A stretch of 64,000 nucleotides of DNA, taken from the NCBI GenBank assembly GCA_020846975.1, contig JADLCX010000050.1, positions 53,684 through 117,683 of the forward strand, written 5' to 3'. The notes beneath the pieces are model-generated. The model ran no database searches and was not told where the DNA came from. It saw only the letters and a list, made by a program, of their open reading frames with translations. Every line of letters begins with the position of its first letter. Within the stretch, counting starts at the first letter, position 1. Both the position numbers and the translations under genes were made by a program. Of this stretch, positions 9,571 through 17,696 are shown piece after piece. The DNA is from Phycisphaerales bacterium (GTDB lineage Bacteria; Planctomycetota; Phycisphaerae; Phycisphaerales; UBA1924).

Positions 9571-10566
9571 TTACCTCGGCGGCGGGGTCGCGGCCGCGCC
9601 GCGCAGGAGGGCCTCGGCGTAGGCGGCCACGGCAGCCATGATCTCCAGTTGCATCGACTCCACATCGTTGACCGCGGCGAGCTGCTCGTACTTGGCCCAA
9701 CTCCGGGCCTCGACGTTCCAGGTCCCTTCGTCTCGTGCGGCCCGCTCGATCTCCGCAGGCGCGAACCGTTGCTGGTGGCGTTGCGCAAACTGCCGACCAG
9801 CCTGCCCGACGGCCGCGGTGAGCGCGGCCGTCACCTGCCGCAGACGCTCAAGGTCCTGGGGCAGGCTCGACGCGGCCGCGTCTTCGCCGCAGATGTACTT
9901 CTCCAGCGCGGCCCTGATCGGCGTTCCGCGCTTGATCGCCGACTCGGGCGAGATCGCCTTCCACGTGTTCCACACCAGTTGATCCAGGCTCGCCACGAAC
10001 TCGACGAGGCGGATGGTCGCCTGAACCACGCGAGCCGGATCGACGGGCTCAGTGCCGCGGTGCTGCAGCGCGGCGACAAGCCCCGCGGTCTGCGCCGCGG
10101 ACAGGCCCGAATCCGCCGCGGCGCCGGAACCGGAACGCTCGGCGAGCCCCGCGTCCCTGAGCCGGCGCACGACGACGGCTCGCTCGCCGGCGGAGAGCGA
10201 CGGCGCCAGTTCGACCAGCCGCCCGACGAGCGCCCCGGCATCGGTGGCGCTCGCGAGCGATTGATCGGTGTAGCCCATCGAGCCCGCGACCGATCGCAAC
10301 GCGGCCTGGGCATCGCTCAAGAGACTCGAAAGCAGACGCAACGCCTCGCCGCGGCCTTCGACGCCATGCTCCGCGGCCTCTCGCTCGATGAGCACGGCCA
10401 GCCGCTGCCGCCGCTGATCGGCCGGTTGGGCCATGGCGTCGGCGTGCATCGACTGCACCCGCGAAAGCAGCGCGGCGGCACGCTGCGCGGTGAGAGGAGA
10501 CGGGGTTCCGGTCGGCTGAGCGTTCACGGGTGGGAATGGGGGCGGGATCCGAATCACTGCCTGCAC
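9571..10566 (-). CDS. T6SS-linked protein, possibly related to the TagH C-terminal domain
   Basis: This is an Ala-rich, helical, apparently soluble 331-residue protein with no signal peptide or membrane helix. The region from about residue 185 on (LDQLVWNTWKAISPESAIKR, then GEDAAAS, LPQDLERLRQV and FAQRHQQRFAP) resembles in style and order the C-terminal domain of TagH/FHA-type T6SS proteins. The N-terminal FHA domain is not recognisable. The nearest start is a GTG at 10566; another in-frame GTG near 10528 would shorten it by about 13 residues, and neither has a clear ribosome-binding site. Its position 23 bases upstream of tssL supports a T6SS role. The TagH link is weak and the function remains open. 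Confidence 0.5.
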   Translation of the reverse strand: MQAVIRIPPPFPPVNAQPTGTPSPLTAQRAAALLSRVQSMHADAMAQPADQRRQRLAVLIEREAAEHGVEGRGEALRLLSSLLSDAQAALRSVAGSMGYTDQSLASATDAGALVGRLVELAPSLSAGERAVVVRRLRDAGLAERSGSGAAADSGLSAAQTAGLVAALQHRGTEPVDPARVVQATIRLVEFVASLDQLVWNTWKAISPESAIKRGTPIRAALEKYICGEDAAASSLPQDLERLRQVTAALTAAVGQAGRQFAQRHQQRFAPAEIERAARDEGTWNVEARSWAKYEQLAAVNDVESMQLEIMAAVAAYAEALLRGAAATPPPR

Positions 10567-10813
10567 AAAGGACCCGAGACTCTAAGGCATACCCGCCCAG
10601 GCTGCAAACTACCGACCGCACATCCCGCCCGAGAACTGGAAAAGTCCGATTCGGCCGAGCGGCGGTGACGCCTGTGCCAAAACCGCGGGAACGGCGAAAA
10701 CGGCTGCTTGATCCGGCGGCCAACCGCTGCACCGAACGCGGAAGAAGGCCGATCTTCCCTCCGATCGACCGGGTCGGCGGCATCCGCCCGGCGCTCAGCG
10801 GAGTGCCCCCAAC

Positions 10814-11077
10814 ATGTTCATTCAGCGTCGCCCGAGCCGTCGAGTCGTGCCGTTCCTGATCGTTCCGGGGCTCGTGGCACTGGCCGGCTGTGCCAACTCT
10901 CCCTCTCCGACCAACGTGGCGATCCAGCGCGGCGACGCCGCGGCGACGGCGAACGAACAACGCCTGGCGCCGATGGCCAATCGGCGGCAGGGGTTGCTGG
11001 TGGCGGGCGATGGCTTCGGCCGCATGGCCTACACAGCCGAGCCGACGGTCTCGACCGCCTCCGCTGATGCCGAGTGA
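10814..11077 (+). CDS. Small lipoprotein of unknown function
   Basis: This 87-residue protein has a clear lipoprotein signal: Arg-rich N-terminus (RRPSRR), hydrophobic VVPFLIVPGLVAL and lipobox LAGC, with the lipidated Cys near residue 26. The mature part is about 60 residues, polar, with NEQRLAPMANRRQG and an acidic end. It lies alone on the plus strand inside a minus-strand T6SS region. TssJ is also a lipoprotein, but it is about twice as long with a beta-sandwich, so I do not call this TssJ. No family is recognised. Confidence 0.7.
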   Translation: MFIQRRPSRRVVPFLIVPGLVALAGCANSPSPTNVAIQRGDAAATANEQRLAPMANRRQGLLVAGDGFGRMAYTAEPTVSTASADAE

Positions 11078-11085
11078 TGGCCCGC

Positions 11086-14000
11086 TCAGTCCAGCAGCAA
11101 GGATTGACCGCCCAGCCGTTCGGCCACCTGCTGAGCCAGCGGCTTGGCCGCGGGCTTGCTTCCCGTCGCTGAAAACGCCAGCCGGAAACCGACATCCGCG
11201 AACGCGCTCGCGGTGCTCTCGATCGGCCGGGGCTGATCCACCGGAATGGCGGCATCCGACAGCGCCGAAGCGCCGATCGCCGCGACCGCGAGGTCTCTGG
11301 ATGGTTCGTCCGCGATCGGGCCTGTCTGCGTGTACACAAACTCCGCGACGTTGCCGACAAGATTCCTGAATGCCTGGGCGCCCGAGTCGGCGTCACGGAA
11401 CCACAGCACCTCATCATTGAAAGCGTGCCCGGCCGCCGACCCAGGCCGGGACTTCTGATAGCTGAACTCATCGGGGTACGGGTAGAAGTCCAGATAGTTC
11501 GCCCCGGCACCGCGACGGAGTTCGTCGATGTACGAGTACTGCTGCTGGAACGTCTGGTCTCGCAGGTTGGCCTGCGGCGAGACGGCCGCTCCGGACTGCG
11601 CGAGCGCGGCCTTCCATTCCTCGACCGTCGGCAGGCGGCACCCCGCCGCCGCCGCCGCCTCAACCGCGACACGGGCGGAGATGCGCTGCACGGCGAGCTT
11701 CCGCTGCGGATTGCCGCCGGCCCCGTCCCGCAGGCCGCGCCCCGCCGTAGCCCGCGCATCGGCCGCGAGCAAGGGTGCGAACGCGTGCGCGGTCGATTGG
11801 TAGACCGACTGGCTCTCAACCCAATACCGAGACGGCTGCAGGTCCGAGCCCTCGGGCCAATCCCACACGCGCGGACCTGCCCATCCGCCGTCGCGGTCCA
11901 TCTCGGGAACCATGTCGAAGAACCGTCCACGATCGATGCGCGCGAGACTCAGGAGTTTCTGGAACAGGTCCAGCGAGACCTCCGACTCGGAGAGGTAGAC
12001 CACGTCCGACCCTGCCCCCGCGCGCGTGAACTCCACGCGCCGGAACCTGACCGGCGCGCCCCCGATCGTGAACTCGACCACCCGATCGCCGGCCTCCGCT
12101 CTCACCGCAAACTGGCGCCTCCCCGGCCCGAGCGTGCCGATGACGACCGGGTTGGGCTCCTGAACCGGCGGCCTCGCGAAGGTCCGCATCGCGCCGAGCA
12201 GCTCATCCACCGCCGGGCGCGACCGCACATCGGCCGGCAGCCCCTCGACCGTCGCCGTGAACGTGGCCGCGGCCGCCGCGACCGCAGCGTCGCCCGGCGC
12301 GGCCTTCAACCCCGACCGCAACCGGTGCATCGCTCTGGCGTAACGCAACCGCCCGTCACTCTCGGCGAGCGCGGCATCGGAAACGCCGAACCCCGCGGCC
12401 GCGTCGAGCGACTGCACCATCACCGCCTCGCGCTGGGCCTTGTCGCCCGTGCTCGGATCCAGAGCCCTCATCGCGGCCGATCGCCAGCGAGCCACGAACT
12501 CCGACGCGACCCGTGCGGACAGTTCGCTCCGGCTCGCTTGTTCGATCGGCGCCCCCAGGATGCACCCGCTCAACGCCCCGCGGATCTCGCCCGCGCCCGC
12601 GAAATCCGCCGGGGAAGACGGCCACGCCACGCCGCCCTCACCAAGCCGGCTCCACGCCGCGAGCGCCGTCTCCGGCTCGCCCGCTGTGCACGCCTTGATG
12701 ATCTCGACCAGCCGCTCCGGATCCGTCTCCCGCCCGATCCGCCGCAGGACCTCGATCCGTTCGCCGAAGGCCGCGACCACCGGCGCGAGGCGCTCATCCC
12801 GACTGATCGAGTCCGCGCTGATCGACGCCCAGGCATCTTCCACGCTCTGCGTGCCGCTGGCCACGGTCACCCGGCCCGCCAGCCCGTGGCCGGTCGTGAG
12901 GGCCTGTCCGATCCGGTCCAGTCGCTCCCGAACCTCCGAGGCCTTCGCCGCCCACTCCGCAAAGCCCCGCGCCTCGGGGCCGATGCCGGTCTGCACGGCC
13001 TCGGGTGCCAGTTCCTTCCCACGCAGTTCGGCGACGGCCCGGCCGATCCGCGCCTCTCGTTCGGCGATGAACGCGTCCGCGAGCGCCGCCCGCCATTTCG
13101 CCACACCCGACTCTCGGTTCGGCGGCGCCTCCATCGCGGCATCCAGCGCCAGCAGCGCGGTCTCGATGTCCTTGGCCGATGCTGCGATCGTTTCTTTGGG
13201 CGCATCCCCCGCGCCGGCCAGCAGGGCGTCACGCCGCGTTCGCCACTCGGCATCGAGCAGCGGAGAGTGCGCCGACACCCGCTGCTTCTCCCGGAGCTGC
13301 GCGATGATCTCCTCTCGAGATCTTGCCGCGCTGGCGCGATGATCCGCGACCGCCCCGGTCACGCCCGCGGTCAGCCGCGGCAGGTCCCGCTGCAACTCCG
13401 CGCTGGCTCGCTCGATCCGCTCACGGTTGGATTTCACCCACGCCAGTTCACCGAGTTGCGCCGCCTGCGTGCGCGCTCTCGAAACGCCGTCCTGCAACGC
13501 CCGCGGCATCGGGCGGCTCGGCGCAACCTCACGCTCGTACGACTCGACCGCGCTGTTCAGGTCGCCCAGCAGGGCGATCGCGCGCGGCGCCGGGTTCTCC
13601 CCGGCGGGCAGCGAGGGGAACCGACTCGCGAGCGCGACCCACGCCTCGAACGAGGCCGCGTCGGGCTCCGCTCGCGCCGCCAAGCGGCGGTATTCCTCGC
13701 TCCTGAACAACTCCTCGGTGTCGATGGTCTTCCACGTTCCGCGCGCAAACTCGGACAGGCGGGCGGCCAGCCCCGCGACCTGCTCGGCTCGCTCGGCCAG
13801 TCCGGCCAGAGCATCCTGCTCGCCACCACCCCCCGGCGACATCAGCCGATCGGCCGCGGCCGCGAACCGCGCCGCGATCGGATCGCCCGTGCGCGCAAGC
13901 TCCGCTGCCGCCGCGGAGATCGTCTTCCTCGATCCCTCGATCGATCTCAACCGGACCTGCGCCGCCACCGCCTCGTCGATCGCCGGGCGGATGCCGCGCC

Positions 14001-15456
14001 CCGCCTCGATCGTCGAACCCAGCGCCGCCGCCAGGTCGCGGGCGCGACCCGCGGCCGCCTGCCAGCCCCGGGACGCAAACTCTTCCGCGGCGGCGCGCAG
14101 CCTCGCCGCGCCCGGCCACGCATCCCCATCGCCCCCGCTCCGGCCGGCGATCATCGCCTTGAGCGCGGCGATGGACCCGATCAGCCGTTCGGTCCTGGCC
14201 ACGCCCGAATCACTCCGCGCCGACGCCGTTGGAGCCTCGCGCAGGGCCCGGAAGTCGGGTTCCGCATCCTTCAACCCCGCGATCGCGCCCGGGTGATCCG
14301 CGCCCTCGCCAAAGCCCGCGATCACGGCCAGCAACTCGGGCGCGCCGGCCTCCAGCAGTTCCCGGCGCGTCTCTCCCGCAAACTTCGGCCCGACATTCCC
14401 CTCGACACGCCGGTCCAGTTTCGTCAGCGACCACAGCCAGTTGAAGTACTCATCGCACACCTGCCGCCAGCGCTCGTGCGCTCGCGGCTCGATCCCCCAC
14501 CTCTGTTCGCTCAGTCCTCCCGGGTCCGATCCCTCTCGCCCCGATCGGTCGAGCAAGGCGTAACCCCCCACCACCGCCGCGATCACCGCCACCGCCGCGC
14601 CGATGACGCCGTAGCGGCGCCGCCCGCCCACCGCGGCCCGCGGCCGCAGAGCCTCGATGCTCTCCGCCACCTGCTCGAGCGTGAGCGACGCGGCGCCCGC
14701 GGCCTGTTCCTCCGGTGTTCCCACACGCAATCCGGGATCCAGCAGCCGATTGACCAACTCGCGCCACGCCGCGCCGCGACCGCTCCCGCCGATCTCGATC
14801 TCGTTCCAGACCGGCGAGGATGAGAGCGGCCACCCCCCGCCGTGCTCACGCCGCATGACCAGCGCGTAGAGCACGCGTCCGAGCATCCGCACATCCCCGG
14901 TGAACGCATCCGCCCCCAGACGCGACGCCGGCGCGGGGTCGGCGACCACCACGCGTGCCTGAGACGGCGGCAGGTCGTCCAGCAGCAGGATGTTCCCCGA
15001 ATGCAGCGCGCCGTGGGCCCGGCCGAACCTTTCCCGCAGCGCGAGCAGCCCCGCCACCGTCGCCCTGGCGATGTTGTACAACCCCGCCTCGTCGATCCGC
15101 GCCGCGCCGAACACCAGTTTCGAGACCGGCCCGCGCGCCGCCAGTTCCACCGCGGCAAACGCATCCTCCCCCTGCCGTCCGTCCGGCTTGCGCACCTCCA
15201 GCACCCGCAGCCACCGCCCCGTCCCGTCGGCCGATGAATCCGCCAGCGTCCGCTGGAGTTCCATCGACTCCACGAACCCCTCGACCACGCGCGACGCGGC
15301 CTCCTCGCCGATCACATCCGCGGGCGGGCGGCACACCTTCACCGTTTTCTGCGCTCCGTCCCCGACCTGCACGCCCGCCGCGCCGACGACGAATACCGAG
15401 CCGAACGGCCCGCGGTGCAGTTCCCTGACGATCTCGTGTCCGCCGATCTTGGCCAT
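11086..15456 (-). CDS. Pseudokinase-like / transmembrane / FGE-like membrane protein
   Basis: I start this 1456-residue protein at MAKIGGHEI; an in-frame start 90 bases upstream adds an unlikely leader. Residues 1-220 look like a Ser/Thr kinase fold, with a Gly-rich loop (HRGPFGSVF, 14-22) and KTVKV for the VAIK lysine. The catalytic HRD loop reads HGALHSGNIL (148-157), with the Asp replaced by Ala, and the DFG position reads VADPA. It is therefore probably a pseudokinase. A membrane helix lies at about 282-302 (YGVIGAAVAVIAAVVGGYAL). A roughly 800-residue helical region follows, then an FGE/SUMF1-like C-terminus (NLRDQTF, LVGNVAEFV, VGFRLAF). The architecture parallels the TagF-FGE protein at 1047-4364. 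P. aeruginosa PpkA, the T6SS-activating kinase, is the closest functional analogy, but this is inference. Confidence 0.83.
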   Translation of the reverse strand: MAKIGGHEIVRELHRGPFGSVFVVGAAGVQVGDGAQKTVKVCRPPADVIGEEAASRVVEGFVESMELQRTLADSSADGTGRWLRVLEVRKPDGRQGEDAFAAVELAARGPVSKLVFGAARIDEAGLYNIARATVAGLLALRERFGRAHGALHSGNILLLDDLPPSQARVVVADPAPASRLGADAFTGDVRMLGRVLYALVMRREHGGGWPLSSSPVWNEIEIGGSGRGAAWRELVNRLLDPGLRVGTPEEQAAGAASLTLEQVAESIEALRPRAAVGGRRRYGVIGAAVAVIAAVVGGYALLDRSGREGSDPGGLSEQRWGIEPRAHERWRQVCDEYFNWLWSLTKLDRRVEGNVGPKFAGETRRELLEAGAPELLAVIAGFGEGADHPGAIAGLKDAEPDFRALREAPTASARSDSGVARTERLIGSIAALKAMIAGRSGGDGDAWPGAARLRAAAEEFASRGWQAAAGRARDLAAALGSTIEAGRGIRPAIDEAVAAQVRLRSIEGSRKTISAAAAELARTGDPIAARFAAAADRLMSPGGGGEQDALAGLAERAEQVAGLAARLSEFARGTWKTIDTEELFRSEEYRRLAARAEPDAASFEAWVALASRFPSLPAGENPAPRAIALLGDLNSAVESYEREVAPSRPMPRALQDGVSRARTQAAQLGELAWVKSNRERIERASAELQRDLPRLTAGVTGAVADHRASAARSREEIIAQLREKQRVSAHSPLLDAEWRTRRDALLAGAGDAPKETIAASAKDIETALLALDAAMEAPPNRESGVAKWRAALADAFIAEREARIGRAVAELRGKELAPEAVQTGIGPEARGFAEWAAKASEVRERLDRIGQALTTGHGLAGRVTVASGTQSVEDAWASISADSISRDERLAPVVAAFGERIEVLRRIGRETDPERLVEIIKACTAGEPETALAAWSRLGEGGVAWPSSPADFAGAGEIRGALSGCILGAPIEQASRSELSARVASEFVARWRSAAMRALDPSTGDKAQREAVMVQSLDAAAGFGVSDAALAESDGRLRYARAMHRLRSGLKAAPGDAAVAAAAATFTATVEGLPADVRSRPAVDELLGAMRTFARPPVQEPNPVVIGTLGPGRRQFAVRAEAGDRVVEFTIGGAPVRFRRVEFTRAGAGSDVVYLSESEVSLDLFQKLLSLARIDRGRFFDMVPEMDRDGGWAGPRVWDWPEGSDLQPSRYWVESQSVYQSTAHAFAPLLAADARATAGRGLRDGAGGNPQRKLAVQRISARVAVEAAAAAGCRLPTVEEWKAALAQSGAAVSPQANLRDQTFQQQYSYIDELRRGAGANYLDFYPYPDEFSYQKSRPGSAAGHAFNDEVLWFRDADSGAQAFRNLVGNVAEFVYTQTGPIADEPSRDLAVAAIGASALSDAAIPVDQPRPIESTASAFADVGFRLAFSATGSKPAAKPLAQQVAERLGGQSLLLD

Positions 15457-15583
15457 GCGCGGTCTGGGCCGATGATACCAATCACGCCCGCTGGGTGCAG
15501 TCCCGCCCGCTTTGCGCGCGCTCCACCCGCGCCGCGCCGTGTACACTCAACCCTTCGCAACCGCTTCACGCCCCGGAGCCTCC

Positions 15584-16609
15584 ATGCACAGAATCCTCCT
15601 CGTCGGCCTGGGCCCCCTGGGCAGGATGGTCGCCCTCGACGCCGCCCGTCGCGGCATCGCCCGGGTCGTCGCGGCCGTCGATCCCGACCCGGCCATCGCC
15701 GGCAAGGCGGTCTCGCACGTCGCGCCCGAGAGCGGCTTCGCCTCGCCCATCGCCCCCTCCCTCGACAAGATCACCGACTGGTCCGGCATCGATGCGGCCG
15801 TGGTCTGCACCAGTTCCGACCTCGCCAGATGTGCCCCGACCCTCCGGGCGCTCATCGCCCGCGGCCTCCCGATCGTCAGCACTTGCGAAGAACTCCTCTT
15901 CCCCTGGCTGCGACACCGCGCGCTCGCCGACGAACTGCACGCTCTGGCGGTCAGCCACAACTCGCGCCTGCTTGGCACGGGCGTGAACCCCGGCTTCCTG
16001 ATGGACACCCTCCCCGTCTTCGCCAGCGCGGTCTGCCGATCGGTCCGCGGCGTCCATGTGTGGCGCATCCAGGATGCCACGACGCGACGCATCCCCTTCC
16101 AGCAGAAGATCGGCGCCGGCCTCGATGATGCCGCGTTCGCCGAGAAGGTCAGGTCCGGCGCGCTCCGGCACGTCGGGCTCGGCGAGAGCGTGCACTTCGT
16201 CGCACGCTACCTCGGGCTCGAGATCGACAGGTGGGACGAGTCCATCGAGCCCGTCAAGGCCGACCGCGATCTGAACTGCGCGATCGGCCCGATCGCCCGC
16301 GGCCGGGCCGCGGGCGTCCGCCAGGTCGCAAGGGCATGGGCCCGCGGCGCGACACCCGGCGCACCACCCCTGATCCAGATGGAGTTCCAGGCCGCGATCG
16401 GCCAGCCCGACCCGCACGACCGCGTTCAACTCGACGCCGAGCCGCCCATCGACCTGGTGCTCAAGGGCGGGGTCCATGGCGACATCGCGACGGTCGCGAT
16501 CACCCTCAACTGCATCGCGCCCCTCATGGCCAGCCAAGCCGGGCTGCACACCATGGCCACGATTCCCGTGGCGGCGTGTCGGATGGCGGATGTTGAATGT
16601 CGGATGTAA
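15584..16609 (+). CDS. Dihydrodipicolinate-reductase-like NAD(P)-dependent amine dehydrogenase
   Basis: This 341-residue protein begins with a Rossmann motif (ILLVGLGPLGRMVALDA). It carries the hallmark GTGVNPGFLMDTLP near residues 129-142 that is shared by 2,4-diaminopentanoate dehydrogenases and dihydrodipicolinate-reductase-like proteins. STCEELLFPW and a C-terminal Gly/His-rich domain fit the same group. I chose the ATG at 15584 because the Rossmann strand starts right after it. The substrate cannot be read from sequence; an amino acid or diamine is likely. The last residues (CRMADVECRM) are encoded by the start of a palindromic repeat, so the original C-terminus may have been altered. 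The following murQ starts within or just after the stop codon region. Confidence 0.8.
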   Translation: MHRILLVGLGPLGRMVALDAARRGIARVVAAVDPDPAIAGKAVSHVAPESGFASPIAPSLDKITDWSGIDAAVVCTSSDLARCAPTLRALIARGLPIVSTCEELLFPWLRHRALADELHALAVSHNSRLLGTGVNPGFLMDTLPVFASAVCRSVRGVHVWRIQDATTRRIPFQQKIGAGLDDAAFAEKVRSGALRHVGLGESVHFVARYLGLEIDRWDESIEPVKADRDLNCAIGPIARGRAAGVRQVARAWARGATPGAPPLIQMEFQAAIGQPDPHDRVQLDAEPPIDLVLKGGVHGDIATVAITLNCIAPLMASQAGLHTMATIPVAACRMADVECRM

Positions 16610-16681
16610 GAGCCAACCCCATGCCCAGCACTCCGCGTCCGCCACATCCGACATCCGATACCCGATATCCGATATCCCGCA
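16576..16681. repeat. Short palindromic repeat cluster (TCGGATGT / ATCCGACAT)
   Basis: Copies of GTCGGATG and CGGATGTTGAATGTCGG occupy 16576-16607. Their complements ACATCCGACATCCGATA and CGATATCCGATATC follow at 16644-16675. ATGTCGGATGT at 16597-16607 pairs perfectly with ACATCCGACAT at 16644-16654. The cluster spans the end of the upstream gene and the beginning of murQ, so it encodes amino acids in both. Confidence 0.75.
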
Positions 16682-17661
16682 TCCCCGACCGCTCCCACAT
16701 CCTCACCGAGCAGCGCAACCCCCGCTCGATGAACCTCCACGAGTTGAGCGTCGCCGACTGCGTCGCCCTCATCAACCGCGAAGACCGTGCTGTGCTCGAC
16801 GCCCTCGACGCCGCGCGCCCGGCGATCACCGCGTTTCTTGAGCAGGCCGAACCGCGCTGGCTCGCGGGCGGCCGCCTCATCTACCTCGGCGCGGGCACCA
16901 GCGGACGCCTCGGCGTGCTCGATGCCAGCGAGTGCCCCCCCACGTTCCAGACCCCGCCCGAGCGCGTCATCGGCTTCATCGCCGGCGGCGACACCGCGCT
17001 CCGCAAAAGCAGCGAGGGCAAGGAAGACGACCCCGCCGGCGCGCACGCCGAACTCCGCGCCCTGAACCTCACCCCCGACGACATCCTCGTCGGCATCGCC
17101 GCCGGAGGCACCACCCCCTACGTCCTCGGAGCCCTCGAAGGCTGCCACCACTCGCCGCGCAGCGGCGCATTGGTCAAAGGCGAAACAGCGTTGACTTCTC
17201 ACCCCGACACCCCCTCACCCCCTCACCCCGACACTCCGGCCCCCCTTACCGCCCTCATCACTTGCTCCCCGATCCCCCGCCCGCTCGGTGTAGACCACCT
17301 GATCGTTCTCGAGACCGGCCCCGAAGTCGTCACCGGCTCCACCCGCATGAAGGCCGGCACCGCCACCAAACTCGCCCTCAACACGATCTCGACGACGCTC
17401 ATGATCCGATCGGGCCGAGTGTACGAGAACCTCATGGTCGATCTGCGGGCCAGCAACGCCAAGCTCCGCGACCGTGCCGCCAGGGTCATCTCCACGCTCA
17501 CCGGCCTCCCGCGCGACCAGGCCTTCGCCCTGCTCGACCGCGCCGGCGGCTCGGTCAAGACCGCCGCCGTCATGCACGCGGCCCGCACCGACCGGGCCGA
17601 CGCCGAGCGACGGCTCGCCGATGTCCGCGGCCGCCTCGCGGATGCCCTGTCGGTTCCCTGA
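16621..17661 (+). CDS. murQ: N-acetylmuramic acid 6-phosphate etherase
   Basis: MurQ cleaves the lactyl ether of MurNAc-6-phosphate to give GlcNAc-6-phosphate during cell-wall recycling. Family motifs are clear: LTEQRNP, LINREDRAVL, GGRLIYLGAGTSGRLGVLDA, ECPPTF, FIAGGDTAL, then GPEVVTGSTRMKAGTATK and NLMVDLRASNAKLRDRA. The SIS-type sugar-binding loop is intact. The start is ATG 16621 or ATG 16597. No later in-frame start precedes the conserved TEQRN, so the first 20-30 residues come from a palindromic repeat. A second oddity is an insertion of about 27 residues after YVLGALE, containing the low-complexity run SHPDTPSPPHPDTPAP where the family normally has a short loop. The enzyme call is firm. 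Confidence 0.92.
   Translation: MPSTPRPPHPTSDTRYPISRIPDRSHILTEQRNPRSMNLHELSVADCVALINREDRAVLDALDAARPAITAFLEQAEPRWLAGGRLIYLGAGTSGRLGVLDASECPPTFQTPPERVIGFIAGGDTALRKSSEGKEDDPAGAHAELRALNLTPDDILVGIAAGGTTPYVLGALEGCHHSPRSGALVKGETALTSHPDTPSPPHPDTPAPLTALITCSPIPRPLGVDHLIVLETGPEVVTGSTRMKAGTATKLALNTISTTLMIRSGRVYENLMVDLRASNAKLRDRAARVISTLTGLPRDQAFALLDRAGGSVKTAAVMHAARTDRADAERRLADVRGRLADALSVP
17194..17245. repeat. Low-complexity repeat inside murQ (CTCACCCCGACACC units)
   Basis: Two near-identical units (CTCACCCCGACACC and CTCACCCCGACACT) separated by CCCTCACCC lie in frame within murQ. They encode most of the Pro/His/Thr-rich insertion. The reading frame of the enzyme is kept. Confidence 0.7.
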
Positions 17662-17696
17662 TCCCTCCCTCCCCCGAAGCCCGCGCCACACCCGCC

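Noticed and set aside
10814..11077. The small lipoprotein as TssJ
   Set aside because: Too short, no beta-sandwich pattern, and on the opposite strand to the T6SS genes.
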